Origin: Rosellinia necatrix
Lineage: Eukaryota; Ascomycota; Sordariomycetes; Xylariales; Xylariaceae
Assembly (NCBI GenBank): GCA_021209875.1
Contig: JAGYVD010000005.1
Coordinates: 4,130,001-4,194,000 of the forward strand
Direction of reading: 5' to 3'
DNA: 64,000 nucleotides
The notes under the pieces were generated by a model that did not search any database, had not been told where the DNA came from, and worked only from the letters and a program-made list of their open reading frames with translations. The position numbers and the translations under genes are program-made. Shown piece by piece: positions 54,022 through 64,000 of the stretch (the first letter of the stretch is position 1; every line of letters begins with the position of its first letter).

Positions 54022-55807
54022 TTATATTTCGTCTTCCTCTTCCCCGCAGAACCAATCGTCCCGAGAATCCTGCGACCGGTCTAGGTTCGATTCGGAGACC
54101 CGTTGCAAGACTGTGTCTGCGTCCCACCGACGATGCACATCTTCTAAGAGGCCGCTGATAATCTTCCCTATGTCTCCATCCGCCCGGCGGGCGATGGTCT
54201 TTGCTTCCTTTACAACGTCGAACCATTTGTCCAGGAACTGGGCGAGCTGCTCATTCACGAGAGCGCGATGCCTCGTGGATTCAGGGCTGGGTATGAGACG
54301 GCGCACCCACGCCATCACAATTCCAAACGCCCACAGGTCGTGTGATACCTACGGCGTACCCCAAAAAGAGCGCCACTCTAGCGGTAGATAAGATGGCAAC
54401 TCGAGTTGCTGTGCATCTTCTGGCCCGCAGCGGCGGCCGAAATCAGTCAGAACAGCACCGCGCGATGGGTTGAATAAGATGCTGGACAGCTTCACATTGC
54501 CGTGGATGACGCCATTGCCGTGAATGAAGGATAGCGCCGAGGCAACGTCGCCAAGGATGGCCCACGCCCTCACAATGTTACCGTTGAACCGAGAGTCAGA
54601 TCCTATATGGTGCGTGAGGGGCTCAGCACCATCTATGTGCTCGGTATATATACTGTGGAAGCGAGCGTCGCTACCAACCAATGTTACAACGGCAAACTAG
54701 GAACGCAAATTAGCTCCTGGGGCTTGAAGGATGAGGGGCGGTGACTTAGGGGGAACATACGTGGCGTTCGAGGGATGATAGCATGTCGACTTCTCGCAAC
54801 CAGGCCTCGGCAACTACTATCCTTGGGTCTTTGGCATCGCCGCCAGAGTTTTCTGCATCCGCCTTGAGAACCTTCACCATCGTCACCTTGCCTGGCATGC
54901 TGGAGTGCTCTGCCCGCCAGACCGAGGCGTCATCTCGGTCGTCGACAGGTACGAGGCGCTTGATCGCATAGCCGCCATCCCGAAGCCCGACGTGTGTCGT
55001 CTCGGCCGGGCCGAGGTCAAGAAGTGCATTTCCAGACATGGCTTCTGAAGTCTCTGTACAGACGCCCGCGGGCCGGACTGGCCCTCTAGCCGAAAAACGA
55101 CCCTTGCTCGGGGAACTTGACAGGGCTTCGGCGGGACGTTTGCCGCCAAGAGCTGGAGTAACTGGACACGGCATCCGTTCCGCCACCTTTACTTCGACCA
55201 GGCCCCTTGTGTCGGTGCCAATAGTCCATAGCCCTGGGTTTAGTTTCAATTCTCGAGTCTGCTCGACTGGCTGGAGGTTCCATTCATCCTCAGAATTCGT
55301 AACGTAGAGAGTCCGCATAAAGTTGTTTCGAAGTACAACAATATCATCTTCAACGCCGAAATGCATCGAGAATGAAGTATCACTAGCGCTCACATGGCAC
55401 CCGATGTGCTCCTTGCCAGACGATGCAAAAAGTAGAGGTGATTTTTCCCCCGCCGGGCCGCAGTCCATGTTCGCCCTCACCCAGTTGTCAGGATCGCCTA
55501 GCACACCCTTACTGTAAACACTAACATCGTCAAACTTGGGCAGCAAGAGGATACGCTTGTCTTGTATTGCAGTCAAGGTCGGATCCAATCTGCTCCAGTC
55601 CAGAAAGAGCTCCCTGGGAACGGGGAGTTGGGGCGTGAATAGTAGGACGGCACTATCATCAATCGTAGATAGCATGTCCCTTTTATAAAGTTGATCGCGG
55701 TTTTCGTCTGCGCAAGGGCTGTTGTTGAGCTCGCAGGCGCCAGGACTGTCGCTAAGCTCATACCCGCCAGGGTTTACGGTTTGTGTTGCCTGAGGGTTGA
55801 GTGCCAT
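54022..55807 (-). pseudogene. Degenerate protein-kinase-like gene with in-frame TAG
   Basis: Exon 1 is 55807-54761 and exon 2 is 54696-54022, phase 0, with a 64-nt intron. The reading frame is interrupted by TAG at 54351-54349; ignoring it the protein is 573 aa. Residues about 120-210 (GCHVSASDTSFSMHFGVEDD, IVVLRNNF) resemble a weak FHA-like region. The kinase fold follows: TMVKVLK (VAIK Lys), ALSFIHGNGVIHGNVKLSSIL (catalytic loop with Asn in place of the HRD Asp), LTDFG and, after the stop, VSHDLWAFGIVMAW (subdomain IX). The missing HRD Asp predicts a pseudokinase even without the stop. The TAG could arise from CAG by C-to-T at a CpA, the RIP-type change. Alternatively a GTAGGT..CCCAG intron (54352-54287, 66 nt) would remove the stop in frame but also delete subdomain IX. 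The C-terminal acidic tail is EEEDEI. Confidence 0.6.
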
Positions 55808-56873
55808 TTTAGTGAAGGCGCTTCTACTTCTTCTGGATCAAGGTCGATTGGCTGCCAGGCTTATGAGCGTATGTATGGAGAAATAATTCAAAGAGAAAAC
55901 CCGTCACGATGCTCGATAGTCACCATTGCCCCTTTCTTATATATCTTGAACCCCCCCCCCCCTTTTCCCTCTCCTCAGCGGCCGATGGGAGTGGCTACGG
56001 CTAGGCAATCATGTATGCCTGTGCTACCAGCGATTACATGTTATTGTTTTACCATGGGTAAAAGCCACGACAAATTCGATGCAGCATTATCGATCTAACA
56101 TAGTAGTTGCCTAACAGATGCGTATGAGGTATGCGTAACGCCCCCTCCGCGTCGAGCGCATTCACCCTGTTCCCTATGTTTGTATCACAAGGGGCTAAAC
56201 ACTAGGGAGCCACGGAGAGGCAGTAACCAATGAATAGCCCAGCATCCGGTGGTGTGGCTCGGGCTGTGGTACCCTTACCGCGAACAGTTTGTGTTCCTCA
56301 TGACCACAACAACATGAATTGTAAGTGGCCGACGCGTCGCGGAGGCTACCGCCCGAGTGTGAGTGGCGTAGCCCCTTGGGGAAAGGGAGCCAAAGGGAAG
56401 GCAAGGGAGGGCAAGGGAGACAAAGGAGGCGAAAATAGGCGCCGGCGCACTGCATTAGCCACGATGCGGTAACAAAGCGGACTACTGGCTGATGGCTGGG
56501 TCAGTCGTCTGCCTGGATAGTGGGTTAGGTGAGTTAATGATGAGTGTCTGCCATCTATCTGCCCACCCACCCAAATCTCCCACCTTACTGTTAGTTTCCT
56601 ATCAACCTACTTACCTACCTACCTAACCTGCCTACATAACCTGCCTACCTACCTATCCCAATAACTAGAAGGGATAAAAAATCAACACACGGGTTTTCAC
56701 TACCTGTAAGCTCAGCCAACCTACCACTGCTATCTGCGCCTCTACCGTCCTTGCCCCCTGTTCTACCCGGGTCTCATCGTATCGCCGCTGCTGTCCGAAA
56801 CATCCATCCAGTATCTCTAACTCACTTGGGTCAGATTGGCTATCCTCGCCCATTCGCATAGCGAACCTGCGCC
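55808..56873. other. Intergenic, kinase-like gene to coiled-coil gene
   Basis: About 1 kb between divergent genes. It has a C run (55,950-55,961), purine-rich repeats (56,380-56,430) and CCTACCTACCTAACCTGCC motifs (56,606-56,655). No gene recognised. Confidence 0.6.
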
Positions 56874-57875
56874 ATGGAAAAACTAATAAGAGAAGCAAGG
56901 GAAAGAAGAGAACCAGTGGAAAGATATGTAAAACAAGAAAGAGAAGCAATGGAAAGAATAAATAAACAAAGAAGAGAAGCAAGGGAAAGAATGGAAGCAT
57001 TGGAAGCAGTGGAAAGAATGGAAAAACGAAGAAGAGACAGAGACAGAGTAATCAAGTCACCTGAACCGGATCCGACGCCGGAGGATTTCCGAACCTTGCA
57101 TATACCCAAAGTTGACTGGTTTTCCGACAACCGGTGGGTATGGCCGGGCGGACGAGTCGGCTACACGGACCCACAAGACCTTTTCGACCCTCTACATATC
57201 GAGTTTAACTGTATGCAGGTTGCCATTCAGGACCCCATGGCCTGGTACAAGGACGTCTGCGAGGTAGCCTCGACGACGACCAGCAAAGAAGAGTTCAGGG
57301 CCGTGCTCCGGCGACGTCGAGACAAGAGATTCCTAGAGATCCACAACACATGGAGGTCAACCGCAGTCGAACTGCTTTATACGAAGAACGCGTTCGACGG
57401 CGACCAGAGCCTGAAGGAGACATTCCGCCGGATAGGCCGGGATTTCTCCTATGATTGCGTATTAAACCACTTTGGCACATACCTAGTACAACTCAAAAAG
57501 AAAAATAAGGAGTTGCAGATGATCGAGAAAGCTAAGGCGCCTGCTATGCTTCCACAGCCGGATCAACCTTTACGGTCAGAGCATCCTCCGTCGCCGCCTC
57601 CTCCTCCCCCTCCGGCCCCTGCCTTTGCCTCGGCCTCTGCCCCAGCCTCGGCCTCTACCCCGGCCCCGGCCTCGGCCTCTATCCCGGCCACGGCCCCGGC
57701 CTCTGCCTCCCCAGCCTCGGTGCCGGCGGCGAAACAAAGAAAAGCAGCCCGAAAAAACCAAGCGTCTCCTACCCAGCGCGGCCGAGTCGAAAAGTCGTCT
57801 CTGAAACGACGGACGGGGGCGGCTGATGTTCGCGGGGCCGTGCGGCGAAGCGCTCGGCTACAAGGGAGGCGGTGA
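56874..57875 (+). CDS. Coiled-coil / basic protein of unknown family
   Basis: 333 aa, single exon, not recognised. Residues 1-62 are an Arg/Glu-rich helix with repeated REARER, EREAMER and RREARER units, probably a coiled coil, encoded by a purine-rich imperfect repeat. Residues about 65-225 look like a globular domain (VDWFSDNRWVWPGGRVG, DPLHIEFNCMQVAIQDPMAW, GRDFSYDCVLNHFGTYL). Residues about 240-285 are a Pro run followed by a Pro/Ala/Ser repeat (PASAS type). The end is Lys/Arg-rich and basic (RRSARLQGRR), compatible with nucleic-acid binding or nuclear targeting. A normal mid-domain composition with Trp, Cys and Tyr argues for a real protein. It lies nearest the right AT-rich block, where lineage-specific genes are often found. 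Other in-frame upstream starts were not seen. Confidence 0.6.
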   Translation: MEKLIREARERREPVERYVKQEREAMERINKQRREARERMEALEAVERMEKRRRDRDRVIKSPEPDPTPEDFRTLHIPKVDWFSDNRWVWPGGRVGYTDPQDLFDPLHIEFNCMQVAIQDPMAWYKDVCEVASTTTSKEEFRAVLRRRRDKRFLEIHNTWRSTAVELLYTKNAFDGDQSLKETFRRIGRDFSYDCVLNHFGTYLVQLKKKNKELQMIEKAKAPAMLPQPDQPLRSEHPPSPPPPPPPAPAFASASAPASASTPAPASASIPATAPASASPASVPAAKQRKAARKNQASPTQRGRVEKSSLKRRTGAADVRGAVRRSARLQGRR

Positions 57876-59279
57876 AATAGGGCTAGACGAGGCCATCCGT
57901 GCCAGGATGCCAGGCCAAGTATGATGGGTGCAACTAGGTTCGGGTCCCTCCGCAACCCTGCGTGGTGATACGATACTGATTATATGAAGCAATAGCTGTT
58001 GCTGAAGGACCCAACCCTGATTGTGTTTATCTTACTTGCACATTGCAACATACTGTCGTGTCTACAACGGAACAAGGCAGTGTGTGTATGTGTGCAAAAT
58101 TCTCTTTCCTCTTCTCTTCTTTTCTCTTTCCTTCTTGGCAGGCAAACTGGACGATATAGTTAATGTCGAGGGGGGTGGAGTGGACTACAGTAGCGTAGCG
58201 CTCGGAGGGCATCGTGACGCGGGCGAGGGCAAATTATGTGGGCATTTAGTCTCTGGGGCTTTCGTGGTGTCAAAAACACGATTTGGTTTTTGGTCGCGAC
58301 TTTTCTAGAGTCGTTAAGCGCAGATACATCCTCCCCGCCCCCCACGTCGAGATGCCCCATATCTGTGGATTTGAGGAATTTCCTACGAATTAGTTATATT
58401 AGGTTCCAGCGACTCTTGTTTTAAGGCAGAACAATTGAACACATCAAATCAAGACAATAGGCTGCCCCCCCTGTTCTGTGCTATGTACCAACCCAGGAAT
58501 AGTAGTATAGGCAACTGGGCAGAAAGCCATGACACTCCAGCGCTGCAACGGACCGAATCAAATACAACTGGGATCTGGGAGGGCTTCGTAGGCTCATCGA
58601 CAAGTATCCATCTAGGTTGCTAGTAGGCTGATACACTTGTGCAGGCATTGATTTGAATGCTACATCCGGTGTCATCAGCGATGGCGTCGCATAGGAAGAG
58701 GAGTAGGCATTCGTTCTTGAGGACACCAATTTGAAGCAAAATCGCCAGGGAGATATCCCACGCGATACCGTCAGGAGCGGTGTGTTACGCGGGTTTAGGT
58801 TGTACCGTTTTACTTTACCTCCTTTATGACCAGATGGCGCCATCTATCGGGTGACTATACCGCGCTATGGCATGGGAGAAGAACGATGAAGATGATGATA
58901 ATAATATTTACCTGCAACCCCCCAAGCACCGCGGAATAAGCTCTCTTAAGGGATGCCCGACATGAAATAGGTATGAAAGGGCACAGGTGTGTGGCATCAT
59001 ATTGCGTTGTTTTGTGATGATCCGGCAACACTTTTCCTGAACTTCAGGGTATCTTCCACATACACACACACACACACGCACACACGTGGTTTAACTAACC
59101 ATGTGTAAAGGGTATGGTACGCGGTCTCGTTGCAGTCGCTTCGCAAGGTGATCTCCGGTTCCAAGAAGTAGTATTAGTAGAATACTTCTATCTCAGGGGT
59201 TTATTCCTTAGGTGCAAATCTTCCCTGTAAGCTAACCACACAGGCCATGGGCAACACCCTCACGGGCCACTCTATTTAA
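57876..59279. other. Intergenic, gene-free margin before AT block
   Basis: 1.4 kb with no recognised gene. A CACACACACACGCACACA run lies at about 59,061-59,083, and composition falls abruptly to AT-rich at about 59,270-59,290. Short ORFs (up to 120 codons) have no family resemblance. Confidence 0.6.
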
Positions 59280-60407
59280 ATATAACTAATTTAATGAAAA
59301 ACTAGTTAATTAACCGATTTTAATAATAACACACTTTTAATCGGCTGTTTTAATAATAATATAGTTTTATGTTTTATTTTTTAGTTTAATTAAGCTGCTA
59401 TTTACAGTTTTAAAGTTAAAAACTATATTATAATTGCTAGTTTTATTTATAAATATAATTTAAATTTTTAATTTATGTTTAATTTTTTATATATTAATAA
59501 TAGCTATGAACTATTTTTTAATTATTAATTTAATTATTTAACAAGTTAGTTTAATATTTTTAAAGCCTTTTTTTATAAAATCGATTTAAGCTTAAAATTA
59601 GCAATTTTTAAGCTGGTTAATTTAAAGCTTTAAAAGCTTTATAAATTAGCAGTTGATAAAAAGTTTTAAAAACTAAAAATAGTTTAATATTTAGTTTTAG
59701 TTACAGATGACTGGACGTATTGCTGGAGCCTTGACTTCTTATTTATGACTGGTGCAACAAAAACTCCTAGTTATTTTATATTTTAATGCTATTATTTAAA
59801 AACTATTAATTTTATATATTAATATTTTTAAAAATTAAAAACATTAATATATTTTAAAGCGGTGAATTAAATTTTTTTTTACTTTGTTTAAATATTTTTA
59901 TTAATTATTTAATATAATAACTTAATAATTATTATTAATATTTTAGCTAATATTAATTTTATTTATATTATATATATAGCTTAATAAAATATTATATCGC
60001 GGAAGAACAGATAAATCGGGTAAGAACAGTAGAATTAAAGCTAAGCGATTAATATAGGCAAGTTAATTTAAGCTGATAATAATAATTTATTTAATTAAGT
60101 TGTATTATATAAAAATAATTGGACTAGCTAGCTTATATATACAGCTTAAAAAAGATTATGTTTTTTTTATTTTATAATTAGTTTGGTTAAATTAGTTAAG
60201 CTTATATAGACCTGACCGCTTATTTTAATAGCTATTAATTTAGCTATAAACCTTACGGCAGCATTTAAGCTACGATTATTAGTTTTTTGCTAAAGCTATT
60301 TATTTTATTATAATATATTTTTTTAATTTAATTAATTAAAGCTTAATTTATAAAATAAATCCTAGTAATTATTTTATATAGCTTTATATATAAAAAATAA
60401 ATAAAGT

Positions 60408-60570
60408 TACGGTAGGTAGCCAGTCGACCGACCAGGTCTGTACGACTTGGCCTACCGTACACCATATAGTCTGCTACAGATGGCTAAGTCTCCACCTTAG
60501 TTATTCCATGTTCCTTTTGGAGACTTAGCCTAGTGGAGTAGCGGCCGCCAGTACACTAAGTGTGACAAAT
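60408..60570. repeat. Hairpin-bearing GC island 1
   Basis: Two inverted repeats in series. The first has imperfect arms 60408-60426 and 60443-60459 (TACGGTAGG..CCAGTCG against CGACTTGGCCTACCGTA) with a 16-nt loop. The second has perfect 13-bp arms 60482-60494 and 60518-60530 (GGCTAAGTCTCCA / TGGAGACTTAGCC) with a 23-nt loop. Both stand in otherwise AT-rich DNA. Confidence 0.85.
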
Positions 60571-60735
60571 AATAATTTTTATAATTAATTTAAATAATTA
60601 TTTTAAAAAAAATTTATAATTAAAAAGCTTTCTTTTTAAATAAAAAGTTATTATTTAAAATAATTAATAGTAATAAAAAAAAAGCATAGTTGCTAAGCAA
60701 TTAATTAATAAATAATTTTATAAAAACAATATAAA

Positions 60736-60917
60736 TGTCATAACCCACAGCCATAATGGCCCTGATTGGCTGGATAAATAAGTGGCCTGGCGGCCCCTGA
60801 TTGGTTCCCCTGCTAAATAGGTACAAGTATAAAGTAGTAAATATAGTAGGCCAGTTATATAGTAAATATCCGGTAGTATATACAACTAGAAATTCTGGCT
60901 GTCGGCTTTATATGTAG
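60736..60917. mobile_element. Possible LTR remnant (solo LTR fragment)
   Basis: The island opens with TGTCATAACCCACAGCC, a TGT start typical of fungal LTRs, and has two CCTGATTGG words (about 60,770 and 60,797) and a CCTGGCGGCCCC core before grading into TA-rich sequence. No matching second copy, terminal ACA partner or target-site duplication was found within the window, so the class is a guess from general appearance. Confidence 0.3.
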
Positions 60918-62433
60918 TTTTTTTTTTTAATTTTAGTTTTTTTTTTAATATATAAGTATAGTTAGGCTTTGCTTTAACTGCTGCTATTATAGTTATTATA
61001 AAACTAAAGTTTATTTTTTATTGTTTAAAAAAACGATTAAATAATTAATTAATACGTTAAAACGTTATAATAAAAAAAATAATTTAACTTTTTTAGCAGA
61101 AGCTAAGCAATAAATATGTTTTAAAAAAAACAACTTAAATAAACTAGCTTTATATAATAATATTTAATATAACTATTATAAACTTTAGTGCTAATTTTTA
61201 AAGTTTATAAAATTATTAATATAAAATAATAATATTAATATAGTTAAACGTTTTAATTAAAAAATACAAGCTATAACAGAAATAAAAAGACAAAAATAAA
61301 CTTATTAATATTTTTATACTAAAATTATATTATTAGTAGTAATAATTAAAAATATATATTGCTAGCTTTTATAAAACTTTATAAAACCTTTATAAAATAA
61401 ATAAAATTAACGCTGCTTATTTTATTATAAACAAATAATAAAAAATAGTTTTTATAAAAATAATGAGTAAAGAAAAAGGCGTGTTTTTTATAAAACAGCT
61501 TTATAAACTTTTAATAGTTTATAAAATTAGTTTAAAACTATTTTCAAAATATATATTATAAGTTTAAACATTATTTTTATTTATAAGCGCTGTTTAAAAT
61601 ATTTTTAAAATCGTTGCTAATATAATTAATAATATTAATAATAATTTTAAATAAATAATATATTAAATAAATTAATTTAGCTTAAAAACTAAAAATTAAA
61701 GCTAATTTAAACTAAGTTTTAATTAAAGCTAACAAAAAATTAAAAATTTAAAAAAACTAAATTGTTGCAATATTTGTTTAATTAAACAGATTTGATAGTT
61801 GTTTTAAAACTATTTAAAAATATAATTTAAAAAGTTTAAACTTATAATATATCAAAAACAAAAATTAATTTTTAAAACAGCTAAGCTTTTCGTGTTTATA
61901 AATAAAAACTAATAAAAATAAATCAGAAGTAAAGTTTAAGTATTAATTTAGACTTTTAAAAACAAACTTATGAAAAATAATAATTATTTTTAATATAAAT
62001 TAAAAAATCGATTATATCGCTAGTTATATAAAAAACAAAGCTTTTAAAAATTTTATATTATTTATTATTAATAACTATAATAAACTAAGATTAAAAACTA
62101 ATTAAAAATATTAAATTATTTATTTTTATTTTATAATAATTTTAATAAATATAAAAAACTAAAATTAAATATTAAAAGTTAAAGATAATAATAAATAATA
62201 AGTTTATATTGTTTTATATTAAGTTTATTTATTAAGCAAACATAGCAAAAATTAATTTAAAATTTTTTAAACAAAATATATATAATAAGTTATTTAAACG
62301 TTAAAATAAATTCTATATAAACAAATTATATAACAATATTGATAAGTCTGGTCAGGGGTATGAAGCTGTAAATAGCTGTATTTGCAGTATACTGGTCTGT
62401 ATTGTGGTGTTGTATGTGTGTGGTGATCAAGAT

Positions 62434-62577
62434 GGTGGAATTCTAGGTGCAGTCCTAGAATTCCACCTACTAGTACAGGTAGGTGGGTGGGCCTAGCCCA
62501 AGTGGGCTAGCCCAGGTGGCCTGGGCCACCTTATCTAATCTTACAGTGGGGCAACCGGTGGTGCCAAGCCTGGCACC
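62434..62577. repeat. Array of four perfect hairpins (GC island 2)
   Basis: Within 144 bp there are four perfect inverted repeats: 62434-62447/62454-62467 (14-bp arms, 6-nt loop), 62493-62500/62503-62510 (8-bp arms), 62514-62521/62524-62531 (8-bp arms, AGGTGGCC/GGCCACCT) and 62560-62566/62571-62577 (7-bp arms, 4-nt loop). The array sits in strongly AT-rich sequence and has no coding frame. It resembles a palindrome-rich MITE or GC cluster, but no family is recognised. Confidence 0.85.
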
Positions 62578-64000
62578 CCTTGCCTACTCTAACAAATATA
62601 ATAAATTTTACTGTTTATTATAAATATATATAGCTATACAACTATTAACAGCAGAAAAACTTTATTTAAAATAAAGCTTTAAAAAAATGCAAAATATAAA
62701 AAAAAACAAAAAGCTAAAAAAAGTTTTAATTATAGCTGCTAAAAATAGGTTTTAATTAAAAAATATTTATTAATTATAAAATAATAATAAAAAATAACAG
62801 CTATTAAATAAACAAAAATAAAATAAAAATTTATAATAAACTAAAACTAAACTAATTTAAAGTTTTTATTTTAAATAACAAATGTTTTACTTATTATAAA
62901 CAAAAATATTATAATAATAATTATTTTTATAAAAATAATTTTGATTAACTAAATAATATATATGTTAATATTATTTTATAAAAACTATAAGAACAGATTA
63001 TATAAAAAAATAAAAGTAAATAAAAAAAAGCTTAAAACAATGAAACTTTTTTATAAGCAAAAATATCGGCATTTAATATAATATAATATAAAAAATATTG
63101 TTTAATTTTTTAAAAATATACTAAAAAACCTCCTTTTATAAATTATATTATAATAAATAATAAACTTATATTATTTATTAAAGGTTTAGTTAATATAAAA
63201 ATAAATATATATATTTTAAGCCGCATAATTTTTGCTGCTTAAATAATAAAGTATTTAAAACTTAAACTTATAATAAGTTTTAAGCTACCAATTATTACTA
63301 AATATAATAATAATTTCATTTAATAAATAAACTTAGTTTTAAAATTATATTTTGAAATACTGAAAAGAACTATATGAAAAGTTTTTTAATAATTATTAAT
63401 ATAAAATATAACGTAATTATTAAAAAAAAATATTACAATAATTATAACGTGCTAATAAATTTTTATATAAATAATTTTATTTTTAAACAATTAAAAACTT
63501 AAATACTAAGTTTTTAAATTTTTAATAAATAAAGCAGAAAACTTATTGAAATATTTTAAATATTAAAAAATATTGCTTAAAAAAGCTAATAAACTAAAAA
63601 ATAAAAATATAAAAATAATTAATTTAATTAAATACAACAAAAAAGTTATAAGCTTGAAATATTTTAAACTAAATGTAGCAAAAATTATTTAATTAAAAGC
63701 TATATTAACTATTAAAAACAAAAGCTTAAAAGAACTTTATTTTTTTAAAACTACTTTAATATAAATTTTTAGCAAAAAATAAAACAATGCAGAAAATATA
63801 TAAAATAAAAAAAATATTAAGCTAAAAAGCTAAACTAGTTTTTCAAATAATAAAAACTAGGCCTAAAATAAAAACTCGACTAAAAAAAAACACTTAAAGC
63901 TTTTATTAACTTTAATAAAATATTATTAAACAATATAAATATTACCAAATAAAAATTATAACTATTAAAGCTATAGCTTTTAATATAGTGTTATAATAAA

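Larger units (their letters stand above)
59280..64000. repeat. AT-rich RIP-type block (right) with GC islands
   Basis: The composition is like the left block, almost all A/T with stops in every frame, and by eye richer in A than T on the + strand from about 60,950 on. Unlike the left block it is punctuated by short GC-balanced islands at about 59,700-59,775, 60,408-60,570, 60,736-60,917 and 62,340-62,593. The block is most likely RIPped transposon DNA; the islands may be single-copy or short repeats that escaped. The element class could not be identified. Confidence 0.8.

Noticed and set aside
54070..54095. tRNA T-loop-like GGTTCGATTC
   Set aside because: It is inside the kinase-like coding frame and no acceptor stem or anticodon arm can be built around it; no tRNA or 5S rRNA was found in the window.

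Overview
This window is a stretch of a filamentous ascomycete chromosome, most likely Pezizomycotina and probably a sordariomycete-like fungus. The reasons are short GT..AG introns in most genes, a HET-domain gene, a fused pentafunctional AROM gene, an intron-bearing divergent H3-H4 pair, and very AT-rich flanks of the kind left by repeat-induced point mutation (RIP). The species cannot be named from sequence alone.

Layout. Bases 1 to about 4,320 and about 59,280 to 64,000 are extremely AT-rich blocks with no usable ORF. The right block holds several short GC-balanced islands, two of which are dense in perfect hairpins. Between the blocks lies a normal-composition, gene-bearing segment. In order it carries: Rad3/XPD helicase (+) convergent with the splicing factor Prp3 (-); a three-exon HET-domain gene (-) divergent from the largest RNA polymerase I subunit (+); a kappa-class GST/DsbA-like oxidoreductase (+); histone H3 (-) and H4 (+), divergent; a 9.7 kb gene-poor stretch; a C2H2 factor resembling Rpn4 (+); AROM (-); a microbial-type PARG-like protein (+); a 12-exon MFS transporter (+); a small secreted Ser/Thr/Gly-rich protein (-); a degenerate protein-kinase-like gene with an in-frame TAG (-); and an unrecognised coiled-coil/basic protein (+).

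Most recognised genes are single-copy housekeeping functions: DNA repair and transcription (TFIIH), splicing, rRNA synthesis, chromatin and aromatic amino acid synthesis. Accessory or fast-evolving genes (HET, MFS, secreted protein, pseudokinase, coiled-coil orphan) are interspersed, and the last few lie nearest the right AT-rich block. Exon junctions were worked out by hand from splice consensus, reading phase and recalled family sequence. Every junction given keeps the reading frame. No database search was run.

Main points for follow-up: the hairpin arrays in the RIP-like block; the kinase-like gene whose stop codon overlaps a possible cryptic 66-nt intron; the nearly symmetric H3/H4 promoter elements; and the large gene-poor interval between H4 and the Rpn4-like gene.
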